Of a DNA stretch of 64,000 nt, positions 1-11,733 are shown one piece after another. The notes under the pieces were generated by a model. That model saw only the letters and a list, made by a program, of their open reading frames with translations, had not been told where the DNA came from and made no database searches. The DNA comes from Mactromeris polynyma. Taxonomy: Eukaryota; Mollusca; Bivalvia; Venerida; Mactridae. The DNA is taken from positions 186,001 through 250,000 of the forward strand of contig JASFXZ010000056.1 of assembly GCA_032209605.1 (NCBI GenBank). Direction: 5' to 3'. The first letter of the stretch is position 1. Each line of letters opens with the position of its first letter. A program made the translations under genes and the position numbers.

Positions 1-448
1 ATGAAACAATATGTACAAGGCAGTATCAAGGTAAAAAACAATATCACTTCCAAAAACTACTTACATAAGCCTTTCTTCGTGTTGGCAATACATCTTTCAG
101 CTTCTTTGTATTTTCATTTTTGAGATGCCCAACTGTTTGTCACATATACCATTCTGACCCATACCAGTTATACCATTCTGTGAACACTGTCAGACCTGTG
201 AAACAAAGAATGTTGTGTATTACTTCATGTAAGGCAAACAGCAGTGGGTTGTGGGTTTTCCCACCTGGTTTGATTGATTAAATCTTCAAGACAATCTTTG
301 GATAACAATGCGCAATTAACTTCATGTTGTACTTTTTTACAGGAAAATCAATCCATTTGACTTTATCAATACAACTGACACCAAATACAAGAAAGACAGG
401 ATCATGATTTTAAGCGTCTTTAACTGACAGAGAGCAACAAAATATTAG
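1..448. other. No gene recognised
   Basis: AT-rich sequence with no extended open frame, splice-bounded coding signal or repeat that I recognise. Confidence 0.5.
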
Positions 449-516
449 GTGTGTGGTGTAGTGGTTAGCATAACGGACCGGACCGGAGACATGTGTTCAA
501 ATCCTAGTGGCGCTAT
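449..516 (+). repeat. tRNA-like SINE head or tRNA pseudogene
   Basis: A Pol III box A-like segment (GGTGTAGTGGTTAGCATAAC, about 455-474) is followed about 30 bases on by a box B-like segment (TGTTCAAATCC, about 494-504). No convincing acceptor stem closes around them, so this is more likely a tRNA-derived SINE head than a working tRNA gene. No second copy of exactly this sequence was seen in the window. Confidence 0.45.
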
Positions 517-565
517 TGCCAATAAAATCAGTGGTTGAAAATGTTACTGGTTACATAAATTTATA

Positions 566-1674
566 GGAAGTGACTACGGGTCCGTACCTCTAGAATTTGA
601 TTCTAGGGGTACGGAAGTCCCGTACTCGTAGATATCATACCAAGGATATTCTACGGGTACGGGAGTTTATAAATATGACACATACTCAGATCAAATATAA
701 GTAAAAGATATTAAAACAAATATCAGTATATACGCTATATAAATGTTTATATTTTGTTTGTCGTTAATTATACGACAAAACCGCCATTTCGGTTGATACT
801 TAAACAACATTCGGAAATCCTCGGCCAACTACGTCAAGTGCCTCGGATGTACGTTAGGCACTACTTTCAGAAATACCATTCGAATGTCATGAAAACAAGA
901 TGGCGGCATGAACGCTGGAGTGCTGATGAATGTAATATTTAAGCTATATGAAGACTGGAATATGTGAGTTTTTAACTAGAAATGTCAACGATAATCCATC
1001 TCTTACATGAATTTATCGAAATTATTGAAATTATAAATCCGTTTTGCGAGAACTATTTCTTGACAGCACAAAATGTTGAGTTTTGCTACATACACTAGAG
1101 GGTGTTATCCGAGTAACGAAGTGGTACGGAAATACCCGAGAGCTGTCGACAATTACTAAAACAAGTGTTGTGTTGCGGAATATTGTTGTCGTCTTATTAA
1201 ACAATTATTTGCAATCATTAATCCAACCCAGATATTAATTTTAATTTGCAATGGCAAACTGATAAAACGCACTTTAATGTACACGTTTGCATATGTCAAG
1301 ACAATACTTTGTTTTATGCAACGAATTATTGTAATGACGTAATTGCAATAAAATATTCGGCACGTTATTTTTCGAGACGACAACGATATTCAGCAACACA
1401 ACACTTGTTTTAGTATCAACCAAAATGGCAGTAAGTTTGTTGTATAATTTATTAATTAACGACAAACAAAATATAAACATTTATAAAGCGTATATACTGA
1501 TATTTGTCTTAATATCTTATTTGATTCAAGTATGCGTATTTATAAAAACCCTGTACCCGTAGTATATCATATGAAGGATATCTACGAGTACGGGACTACC
1601 ATACCCCTAGACTCCCATACCCCTAGACTCCTGTATCGATTCTAGAGGTACGGACCCGTACCGTGTAGCCAAAA
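566..1674. mobile_element. Foldback/MITE-like element with long inverted ends
   Basis: The left arm (566 to about 776) is repeated in reverse complement at about 1439-1674, sharing the GGGTCCGTACCTCTAGAAT start, the TCCCGTACTCGTAGATAT block and the TTTATATTTTGTTTGTCGTT block; the right arm has a small internal duplication of a CATACCCCTAGACTCC unit. TTATA flanks both sides (561-565 and 1675-1679), a plausible 5-bp target-site duplication. A second, inner inverted repeat lies at 1155-1196 and 1372-1413. No transposase is encoded: the short open frames over the arms are antisense shadows of one another. This is a non-autonomous DNA element or foldback; its superfamily is not clear. Confidence 0.7.
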
Positions 1675-1679
1675 TTATA

Positions 1680-4600
1680 AGCTGATACATATTATTTGTT
1701 TGTAGTGATACAGGTCTTAGCTTACATTCTACTTGCTTGCAGGTTTCCTTTCATTCAGGGATATAGATTAAATTATTTGATCCAGCGTTGTTGATTTTTG
1801 TAATATACAAAACAGTCTTTTTGGCAGGATTTTAAAATTGTTAAATAATTATGTCTGCTGTATGACCCCCCGCCCCCCGATTATCGATGTTAAGGTGTGA
1901 ACAATTTTATTGCGCTTCAAAACTGGGTCTTGGTTAGACCGGGCCGAAATGGAAAGTGGGCCGAGGTGTCCCTTTAGTTTACCGATTGGTATAGTTCAAT
2001 AAACTATGAATAAAGCACAACATTTGTCAAACTTAACTTATCTACTATTTTAAAACAAATTTTGGAATTTTAAAATTATCTTGATATATTCAGAAATGAT
2101 AAGGATTTTGATTTACACAATTTAGACTTAATGTCGTTAGCAGTCATAACTTGGAAATTGAAGCTGGTCTACTACTCAGGATTTAGAATAGAGAAATTAG
2201 AAGATGTAAAATATGCACTCAGAATGTCATAGTTCTAAACAGATTATCATTTCTTATTGCGCTGTCTAAAATATCATGATTTGATAAAACAGGTCAAACA
2301 AGAATAAATGCCTTCTAAATAGTACCGGTAAATACTGCAAAATTTATAATTGAAGTATTTACTTTCAGAAAAAATACCTTGGAAAATAATAATTTACAAC
2401 AAATATATTATACAATCAGCATTCACTTTTGTAATGAAACAGGAATAAAAATATAGAGTCTACAGCTTCTGGCCAGCGACTAAATAAAGCTTTGCCTTGA
2501 TACACTAAATAGTTTTACTAAAAATAAATTACCATAGTCATCTGTATAACAAGCACAGTTCCAGATTTAAAAAATTGGCCATTAGGCACCCTTAACACAT
2601 AAACCATTAAGGCTATCACTAAAATAATCAATTTTTATACTAAACAAAACATCATAGTTGTTCTACTATTCAGTAATTAATATATTTCTTAATATGATAA
2701 AAATCACACCATCACAGCATTAAATATTATGTTGAGGAAATCAGGTTTCAATATTTTATCAAACATAAAATATTATTGTTGATAATCTTTACCTTAAATC
2801 AGTTGGCACTATCAGTTTTCTTTGTTATACTGGTCAACTATGTATTCAATAATTTCGAATGAGACTGCTCTGCACTAAGAATCAATGATTAATGAAATTA
2901 ACATTGACAATTAAGATTTTTCAATCAGCATATTGCCCTTAATCTGATAGGATGATTATAAAAAACCAACCCCTCTTCAGACACGATTTGCATATTGTCA
3001 TTATCTATGTTGATTTATGACCATGGTTATATAATGTTATATAATGTCTCCTTTTATGACAGGAAGAGATTAACATAGTAGATGTGATCACCAATGTGTC
3101 ACCACATATTGTATATACAGTTGGTCCCAGTCTTATAGCAGATTGTTGTCATACACTACTAATCAATTTTGTCATTAATGGATGAAAATATATCTACATG
3201 ACATTGTTCCATAAAATTATATAAAATTATTTTTTGATAAATTATATATTAAATAAAAAAGACGTCAGTAATACCACATAATACATTACATAAATGGCAG
3301 AAGTATTAATGAGTTCATTTTGTCACATTACGTCCTAATTAAAGGAGCAACTATTATAATATTTATTTTTAAAAGTATTCTATTCAATCAATTACTTCTA
3401 AGTTTATTTGCAGAGTGAAATTTTGAAACATGCTTTACATATTGAAAAGGAACAAAATTAGCACCAGCATGAGTATAATTGATTTTTTAATTATAATTAA
3501 TGTCCAATATAACTCAATAACTGAGTGACAATGAACAACTCATTTTTCATTGTTCATGACAGTGTTTTCCCCTGACTTAAAAATTGGGGGTCATTTTGAC
3601 CCCCTCGTTTACACATTTGACTGTCATTTCTAAATGTCATACAGGAATACTTTTTGAATAAAACTTTGTTCTACTGATAATAGTTATTAAACAATGACTT
3701 ACCGATTACTATTTGTCGTAATTGTAATGAAAACTACAAGTCGTACTTGGCTTATTAGTTACTGTATGTGACTGTGAGGGTTAACACACAAATGAACATT
3801 ACAGATCATGATTTACTTTTATTTGAGACAAATGAATCTGAATTGTGACGTTTGTCATTATCTTTTGAACTGCTATGCTCTCATAACTTGTAGCGAATGT
3901 CATAAACATCATCAGATTCCTTTGAGCACAGCGAGTGGTATAACACTTTGTTTTGCGAACTGTGCAACCGTTCAAAGTATGAATTGGTCAAATTTTAGAC
4001 TGGTTACTATTTATGTTCAATTGAGTCAACGCTTATTGTACTTAATCTTTGACACAGTCTGCATGCAATTATCAAAGTGAAAGTACATTTTCTGAAAATT
4101 GCAGTAAGGTACAAACTGAGGTGATTTCACTTTTGAAGAAATTCTGTCATCCTGGACGCACACAAATAATTTTAATTTCTCAGAAAAATGAGACAAGATT
4201 TGTTTGTCAGGAAAAACACTGCATGGCATGTTAATATTTTTTATTATCTATCAAATGTGACAGAGTATGTTATCATTAAATATTTTTGACATATTATGCA
4301 AAAATAAAGAAAGTTAAATTTATACTAACAGAATTAAAATAATGACATGAAATTATTTTGATTGTACTGTCATGAATGCAGAATTAAATTTTATGACACC
4401 AACATGCATGTGTCAATTTTCATTAGACTTGACGATTCCCTAGACCGAGCATCCTTAATTCAGGATCTAACCAACAAATGCAGAGCTGTATCTGTATAAT
4501 TATATATCTTACTGTATGCCATTGTGATATCAAACCTAAGTTCTTTTAAATGAACCTTTGTAAATGACATAACCAGTGTAATACTTGATAATTAGGTAAA

Positions 4601-4700
4601 TCACATAACATTAAAAATTTAAGACTAATAGTACAGAAATGGTTTACTATTCTTCATAACATTAACTATAATTATGTACATATTTCCATACAGCTGAACT
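1680..4700. other. No gene recognised
   Basis: About 3 kb of AT-rich sequence. A 90-codon plus-strand frame at 3808-4080 is Cys/His-containing but has no recognisable spacing of metal ligands, no start context and no neighbouring exon, so I do not call it. Confidence 0.4.
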
Positions 4701-4709
4701 GATTGGTAT

Positions 4710-4825
4710 AGGGACAAAATCCCTTTCGGACAAAATCCCCTTGGCTCATTTTGCACAAGGCAGACAAAATCCCCTTCGTGAATTTTACAAGGTGGACAAA
4801 ATCCCCATCATGAATTTAGGGGAGT
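4710..4825 (+). repeat. Short 32-bp tandem array, GACAAAATCCCC family
   Basis: Four degenerate units of about 32 bp, each built around GGACAAAATCCCCTTC followed by a TGAATTTTGCACAAGG-like half. Related units occur about 55 kb away at 59866-59985 and, reversed, at 60440-60520, so this is a dispersed family rather than a purely local expansion. Confidence 0.65.
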
Positions 4826-4829
4826 GGAA

Positions 4830-7800
4830 ATGTTCTGTTCCAGCAATGTATGGAGTTATTTATTATTTCTGGATGTGTAAGAAGGCCAACACTCCACATC
4901 CAGATACATGGGCATCACAATTACCCATCACCCAGATGCGGGACGAGGCCTTACATATTTAATTGTGATATTTTTTGCTATCAGTTTTGCAAAAAAATTG
5001 ATCCATCACTTAGTCTCATTGTGCCAGTCAATTAGTAGATTTAATAAAAGTGGGCTGGTTTAGTTATGCGGACCCAGGGACGGCCAATGTGCTTAAACCA
5101 GTCTAAGATTATATTGTAATCCAGCACCCTGGTCAACCAAGGCCAACATACATGTAGTGTATATAACATTCATGAATAAAATCAACAAACTGATTAATGG
5201 TAACTCGCTAGTAACCAATTTTATTAAATGAATAATAAAAGGCCATTCTAAGCATCTATAGAAAATAATTATATATATAAAATTAGCCTAGATTTTGTAT
5301 TGAAAGAAAGAAAAATCAACTTTGTAGTTTAGTGTCTTATTCATAAGGATATATATTTTATACAGCTGTAACAAAAATGCACACAATTGGCATCTTTCTG
5401 GTAATATTAGGATATATAATCAATTATATCATCCAAATGATTTTATAATGAAGCCGAAGGGTCTGTATGTTACAGGTCAAAAAGGTAACCAAATCATTTT
5501 TTAATTGACAAAAATCATTTTAGAACAAGTAATTGTGTGGACAGACATTACAATGTTAGGATTGTATTTCTAATCTTCAAAAATGCTTCAACACAAAATT
5601 TGAAATGTTAAACAAATTATACTTAAAATATAAGATGATAAAAATCAGAAGAGAGGCAAAAATAAGGGTCAATATTGGGGTGGACAAATTAGGTTATGCA
5701 ATAAACAATATTGCCCCCTGTGTGCACTATCTAGATATCAATGTGTCCAGACCACTAATCAGCAGTTTTACAATGTCTGGCCCAGTGGGACTCCAATTGA
5801 ATCTTATCAATATGTGTTGTCACCAACTGACTCCTATTTACAGTGAAGATGAGAAGAGTCTACCACAATTAAAATTAATTAAAATAGTTTATACAAGATA
5901 TTATATAAACATTAATCAATGTGGCATGTTTTGAATGTTAGAAAATATGTTTATCTTTGTGAAAAGATTTGAATGAACATAAAGATTAAATTTAAGGTTT
6001 TAAAAATGTTACTTACTCATTTCTAATTTTAAACAGTAAAAAATGAAACAATGAGGGAATAAGAACTTTTCTCACTCCTATTTATAAATTACTTTTGAAA
6101 TAAAGACTCAAATGTGAGTAGCCATTACCAGCATATCACTGGGATTTATTTTTCTAATTGCCCATATTTGGAGAATTTACAATTATAATAAAAGCTAATC
6201 ATGTTTCTGCATCTAACTTTTTATGTCAACTATTATTGGTGTCTTGATTGATTATGGTCCAAACACATGCCTACCAGTCAATAAGTTATTATAACAGACC
6301 TAAGCTATTATTAGATCCAAGCTTGACGGCTGATGGAATTCCATTATTTTAGTTTAGAAAAAATATTTATGGTTTGTTAGCATCCAGATATATTAAAGAT
6401 TTTATGTCCATTATCTATTTAAATTGCAACTGATTAAAACCAGCTAGTGAGAAAGAGACATTTTGGTAAAAAAGTAATGACTGCTTTCAGATTATTGGTT
6501 GGAATGAAATAATTAACCAAGTATTGTAGTAAAAACATAAATTGTATTCAACAGTATGTTTTATTTCTAAATAATATATAAAAAAGGTACATTTTAAGTC
6601 ATATATACATTAGCATTGTTCATTTAATAACTTGAATTGGTTGAATTATTATTCACTGTTTACTATCATAATATATACTACAGTATGTGACACAACTATT
6701 ATATTTTGAAACCATTGTACTGTATTGACATGTATTTTGGGCCGGTCGCCTTTATCTACTAAATAAGTCTGTCTTTACTATTAGGGAAATTAATATAGTT
6801 TCACTTTTTCCAATCGCAAATTAATATACCTTAATAAACAGTCAATCTGATTAGCATTTATACATGGTGTCCAATTCTGCAACAGTAGTAATAGGCCAAC
6901 TCCTCTATGTTAGATAGTGATTGTAAATGCAATCATATATGTTATTGATAAGGAAAACTTCAACAAATTATTATCCTACAGTTGAGGATGACGTAATGAG
7001 ACCAAGACCAACCCATAAATTCATGGATGCTGGTTCCTATTTCAAAAAGAAGATTAATGTATGTTCCGGATTGGTCAAAGCCACTTAAATACAAACCATG
7101 CAATTTCTTGAACCTAGCACATCAATAAAACAAGCTGATATATGTACAGCTTGATAAAACAAATTTAAGTAGTTAAAATGGAACACTACACACACACAAC
7201 AATGCCTCCACACACATATCCCAGGGAAACCAAGACATGACACATCCAATTTGTACTGCTACTGTATTTTACGAAGATATTCAGGGCTTTCTCCTAGGGT
7301 AATAGGAAAAAGGTCCCTGGTAAAATTATATTTTAATCTCACTTAATTGTCCAAAATCGGGACAAATGTATCCAGTATTTTTAACAGTTAATTGCAATTA
7401 ATGAAATACAACTTCATATTTCTAGTTTTACTGTCTCATAAGATATAGCAGATATTTTTAGCAGATATTTTATAACATGATTAATTAATTGTCAATAATG
7501 ATTTTGACTCGAGTTACTGCTTGTTTATAAATTCATTATTTTCGCTCAAAATCATTCGTTTTCTATTGGGAATGTTTTCTTTAGATTGGGAAAAAATGGA
7601 CCAGGGCTCAAGAAATTCACTAGCCCTTGACAGGTCTGTTTTAAAAGGCCTAGACTCAATACTGTATAAATTACCCAAAATGGAATTAACACATCTTATC
7701 AGTTATTACATTATTCATGTCGTTGTTTATTGTGTGGTAACTAACACATCAGGGCGTCTGTCCAGTTAAAACACTTGATGATATAACTGTGGTTTTGAAC

Positions 7801-8440
7801 ATTGCCAATTTTCTTATATTCAATAATGAAACAAGAAAAATGTTCTCCAACAACTAGCCTCCCATGCCGGAAACTTTAACATATATATACACTAGCCTGG
7901 AACAAGTGTAACTGAATTTTTTTAAAGCCCTGTGTACCCTACTTTGCAATTGGAATGTGGTTTTTATTACACTGAATTTCAATCTACTCCAAACTTTCTT
8001 CTGCAATACATTTTGCTCTATGCATTTACAACTGACTTTGTCAATCTATGAACTGATACACATATGAAAAAACTGTTTGATGTACAGGTATGTTTAATAA
8101 GGTCATAATGCCCGATTTGTAAAAAATTATAATTACGTTCGCACAAAATTCCTACTTTCGTTTTAATTTAATGTTTAAAACAGGCTACTTTCGTTTCGGA
8201 AGGGTGTAATCAAACTTGTTCTGTAAAATAAATGCATTTTGGAGTTCTTTTTGGTGGTTTGGAAGGCATCCGTGACGTGAAAGAAAGATGCCATGGCCCC
8301 GTGATATATGAATATGTACTGTACTGTAGACGTGAAGTGTACATCTTAGTATTCTTAAAGTTAAACTCAAGTCATTTAGTGGCCGGCAACATATAAACAC
8401 AACATCATTTTGAATCAGTTAAATAATTTGAACTGCACTT
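4830..8440. other. No gene recognised
   Basis: AT-rich. Plus-strand open frames at 5605-5934 and 7521-7769 have no recognisable domain, repeat or splice context. Nothing else is supported. Confidence 0.4.
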
Positions 8441-8452
8441 GAATAGTTTTAC

Positions 8453-8479
8453 CTGCATCCTTTTCCACTTTGAACTCAT
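8453..8479 (-). other. Possible first coding exon (weak)
   Basis: On the minus strand an ATG at 8479 opens nine codons (MSSKWKRMQ) that end exactly at a donor-like GTAAAA (8452 downward). It lies about 170-280 bases downstream, on the same strand, of three CCAAT boxes. No following exon could be identified, so this is only a candidate. Confidence 0.2.
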
Positions 8480-8653
8480 CTTCCTTCCACACGAGTCTAG
8501 CAAAAATCCACTATTTCGAACAAACATATGCACATGTCACTACCGATGATCGCCATTCCATGTCGTACTTGATTGTTTTCATCGGAGTCGATTTAGTTGA
8601 ACATGTGGAGAACATGTTCTTCTATTTCGCCAAATTTCTTAACCGAACGAATT

Positions 8654-8790
8654 TTAATTCGGCAATTTGATTGGTCACACGGTTAACGCGGCAATTTGAT
8701 TGGTCACACGCTTTCACGGTTTCGCGTTTCCACAGAGGCGAAAATGCCGAATTTTCATTGGCTACACGCTTAACGGTTTCACGCTTCCCG
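8654..8790 (-). promoter_or_regulatory. CCAAT-box cluster in ~29-bp repeats
   Basis: Three ATTGG pentamers (CCAAT on the minus strand) at 8669, 8698 and 8757 sit in repeats of GGCAATTTGATTGGTCACAC. Spacings are 29 and 59 bases, that is one and two units. The patch is richer in G+C and CpG than its surroundings and continues into CG-rich sequence to about 8870. CCAAT boxes are NF-Y sites in animal promoters; promoter activity here is inference. Confidence 0.4.
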
Positions 8791-8877
8791 TTTTTAACGA
8801 TAAAGCGTTCGTGTTTCGTTTTGCGTTAGAGAAATGACACGAAAACGCGGAACTGTCACGCTGGCGGTACTGTACCC

Positions 8878-9164
8878 TTCACATGTTTGTTTTTGTTCGT
8901 CATTTAGTTGTTTATGTTCGTCAGGGAAAAAATCTGTCAAGTCATTCAAGTTATCGTCTTTTTTGTACAAATTGCTATAGAATGAGTATATTTTGTTCAT
9001 AATTTCAGTTTGATTAACTATATTTGAACCTTTGTCTATGAGTTTGGTTATTATCTTTTCCTTAGATCTTTTCTTTTCTAGAGTTGCAAAATATTTTGTA
9101 TTTTTTTCGGCTCCTTCAATCCATTTAGCTTTTGTTCTTAATAACATGCCTTTAATTTTTTCAT
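8878..9164 (-). pseudogene. Continuation of LINE ORF2 linker, frameshifted
   Basis: This carries the pre-RT segment conserved in L1-type ORF2 (RTKAKWIEGAEKNTKYFATL, then EKIITKL and IYSFYSNLY). It follows the endonuclease frame after a one-base slip and runs to NDEQKQTCEG, where homology stops. The tail of the open frame (about 8794-8877) lies in unrelated sequence. No reverse transcriptase motifs remain in this copy. Confidence 0.8.
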
Positions 9165-10211
9165 CTAAATAGTGATTAAGTTTTTTTGTTCAGTGTTTAA
9201 TTTGTTTAATAACATCTCATTTCCAGGTAGGTTGCTTAGCTGATGTTCAATGTTCTGTATGTTCTTTTCGATTCGTGCTTGTTCCTCGTTGTCTTCTTTT
9301 TTCTTTTTGATTGAAAATTTTATCGATTCATTTCTAATTGTACCTTTAATTATCGCCCATAGTACATTGGGGTTTGCGTCTTTATTTATTTCTATTATTT
9401 CGTTTATTGACCTGCGTATAATGTTTTGATAATCTCTATTAAGGATTAAACTGTTGTTTAATTTAAAGTATCCCGGGCCTCTTTGTGGATTCAGCATATC
9501 AAATTGTAATTTTACGATGGAATGGTCTGACCTATAGCTTGGCTTTATGGTGCAATTTGATACTACGTTAACTAGATTCTGAGAGATAAGAAAGTAATCT
9601 AATCTACAAAAGATCGGGGGTTTAGTATTAGAATGCCAAGTATAACTTTTACTTTCTGGATTTATTAATCTCCAGACATCATGAAGACCATTATTTGTAA
9701 TTATTTTGTTTAATTTATCTGAATTCTGTTTATTAGTGCTTTGTTTTCCGTTTAATTTGTCTTTTTCAAAGTTAAGAACAACATTAAAGTCACCTCCAAT
9801 TATCATTGTTTCGTTAATATTTTCAATGATTGTCTTTTCCAATGAATCAAAAAAGGTTTTATCGTTGTCATTTGGGCCATATACATTAATTAATACTATT
9901 GTTTCATCGCTTATTTCTAGTTTTAAAGTTTGAATTCGACCTTTCAAAATTACTTTATGTTCTATAACGTTATAGTTAAAGTTTTCACTTATGAGAATAC
10001 CGACACCTTTACTGTTTTTACTACCTCCACTTAAATATAAATCGTTTCCCCATTCTTTCTTCCATAGATCGGTATCCTCGTTATCAATACAGTGTATTTC
10101 TTGTAGAAAACATAAATGGTATTTCTTAATCTTCAAATATTCAAAAATTTTACTTCGTTTCTCTTTAGAAGATAGCCCTTTTGTATTGTAGGTACATAAG
10201 TCAAGAGTCAT
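9165..10211 (-). CDS. LINE ORF2 apurinic-like endonuclease domain
   Basis: A 348-codon frame starts at an ATG at 10211 and encodes the exonuclease-endonuclease-phosphatase (EEP/APE) domain that nicks target DNA to prime reverse transcription. The expected catalytic landmarks are in order: TYNTKGL near residue 8, LQEIHC near 38, VYGPND near 112, GGDFNVV near 140, RLDYFLIS near 204 and the terminal SDH (RSDHSIVKL) near 230. After about residue 245 comes a charged coiled-coil-like linker typical of L1/Tx1 ORF2. The frame ends early because a run of seven A near 9186 has lost register. The next frame continues the protein at once (MLLRTKAKWIEGAEKNTKYF), so this is one ORF broken by one base. All visible EEP catalytic motifs are intact, which suggests a fairly young copy. 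Confidence 0.88.
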   Translation of the reverse strand: MTLDLCTYNTKGLSSKEKRSKIFEYLKIKKYHLCFLQEIHCIDNEDTDLWKKEWGNDLYLSGGSKNSKGVGILISENFNYNVIEHKVILKGRIQTLKLEISDETIVLINVYGPNDNDKTFFDSLEKTIIENINETMIIGGDFNVVLNFEKDKLNGKQSTNKQNSDKLNKIITNNGLHDVWRLINPESKSYTWHSNTKPPIFCRLDYFLISQNLVNVVSNCTIKPSYRSDHSIVKLQFDMLNPQRGPGYFKLNNSLILNRDYQNIIRRSINEIIEINKDANPNVLWAIIKGTIRNESIKFSIKKKKEDNEEQARIEKNIQNIEHQLSNLPGNEMLLNKLNTEQKNLITI

Positions 10212-10611
10212 TAAAAAAGGTTAGGTGGTTTTTCGTTTGCATCATGCAGATTTTGTCGTTAAGCAGATATGTTTTAATTATCATTGAAATTAAGCTCAAA
10301 GTAACATGTTGAATAACTAACAAAAAAATACAAGAAAATATATACAATATTATCATGCCAGAAAGATTGGCTATGCGAAACATAAAGGTTAGTAAGTTTG
10401 CGTTTAGCAATTTGGTCGTGGAAAAAAATGAATTTTTGTAATGGTATTATGCAAATATTGTTTACATAGGTAAAATAGTAGTTCGTTATTGTTACAATAT
10501 GTGACAAATGTAGTTGGTTACCATGTATCAGACCCCATCCAAGGGAATGGCATGTCTCAGAATCATGTTTTATGGTAATATGTCTACTTCTTTGATTTTG
10601 TACAGGTCGTG

Positions 10612-10712
10612 CTTCTGCTTTCTGGTCAGGTCAGTCGGTAGAACACTCGACTGTCCATTTCAAACTCGTGTGTTTTAATTAAGCTAGGCGCGAGGTGCGA
10701 TCTCGAGACAGA
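10612..10712 (+). repeat. tRNA-derived SINE head
   Basis: A box A-like D-arm (GGTCAGTCGGTAGAACACTC, about 10629-10648) is followed by a box B-like element (GTGCGATCTCGAGA, about 10695-10708). The spacing is longer than in a normal tRNA because of an inserted T-rich stretch, and no acceptor stem forms. A degenerate tRNA-derived SINE is the simplest reading. Confidence 0.4.
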
Positions 10713-10714
10713 TT

Positions 10715-11690
10715 ATTTCTTTCAATCTTGATTAATGCGATGAAGATGTCGACTTTTATGTAATACCAGGTAAGAACTTGCGGAATACCCAAGAACACAT
10801 CTTTTTTTCTGTAACTTTTTATTTTCATACAGCATAGCAAAAAATAACATTTGCACAAACATTATTTTTTCTAAGTAACACCACATATTGAAGAACCCAA
10901 AAAAGAAAGAAACAAAATAATAATAGGAAAATTTAAATGTTTGGCTAAAGTACAGAGTTCGGCAACAGATATTGAAATTGTGTTGGCTTCTATTGACTAC
11001 TTTTTAAGAGAATTGTTTAATATAAATTAAATGGTTATTAGGTTAACATGAAAGATACAATAATGTTGAAAAATATAACAATAGATTATTAATGTATATC
11101 GAGCACTTTGGTATTGCTATATATATATATCATACAGTGCTTTAAATTCTGATAACTAAATATATTTAAACAGTAATTTTAGAGAAAATCAGTTAACAGT
11201 ATGTTGGACCAAAGATTTTTCATAATAAAATATATGTGAAGTACAAGATAGAATGTAAAAGTATATTATATAGTACTAAATGTGACAACATGATTAAACA
11301 TAATACAATTCACAAGAAATATACTGTCTTAATTAAAATTGTTATTTTGTTTTCCCTTATCAGAGACAATATTTATTTCATTACCCTAAAAAACAAGAAT
11401 ATCATAAAGCATGGTGTTTAAAAGGGAGGTAAGTATGTTAATAGTTGGATTATTACAGTTCCTTCCCTTGAACACTATGTTTGCTGAACTGCAAAAAGTG
11501 AATTACATAGTTTTACAAATGTAAAATAAAGCATTGCTGTACAAATGAAACATTTTACATGTATATAGAAAAATAGATAGGAGATGAGAAAGAAGGTCCT
11601 TACAAAGAAAAGGTAAAGAGAAAAAAGCACTAAAACGAAGGAGAAAATGAAAGAAAACATAGGTACAAGGTGCGTTCGTGTGGATGTTCC
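10715..11690. other. No gene recognised
   Basis: AT-rich. About 11550-11660 is strongly purine-rich on the plus strand (pyrimidine-rich on the minus strand) and could be 3' untranslated sequence of the LINE fragment just above it. No coding call. Confidence 0.4.
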
Positions 11691-11733
11691 ATCAGCAAAG
11701 AATGGGGAACACTAACACTACCTAATAGAGATT

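Larger units (their letters stand above)
8878..10211 (-). mobile_element. L1/Tx1-like LINE, 5' half of ORF2
   Basis: This contains a full endonuclease domain and the linker before the reverse transcriptase, then stops abruptly at about 8878, where the reading frame runs into unrelated CG-rich sequence. LINE copies usually lose their 5' end, so losing the 3' end points to a later deletion, rearrangement or insertion. A different fragment on the same strand (11734-13325) carries the complementary 3' half. Confidence 0.85.
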
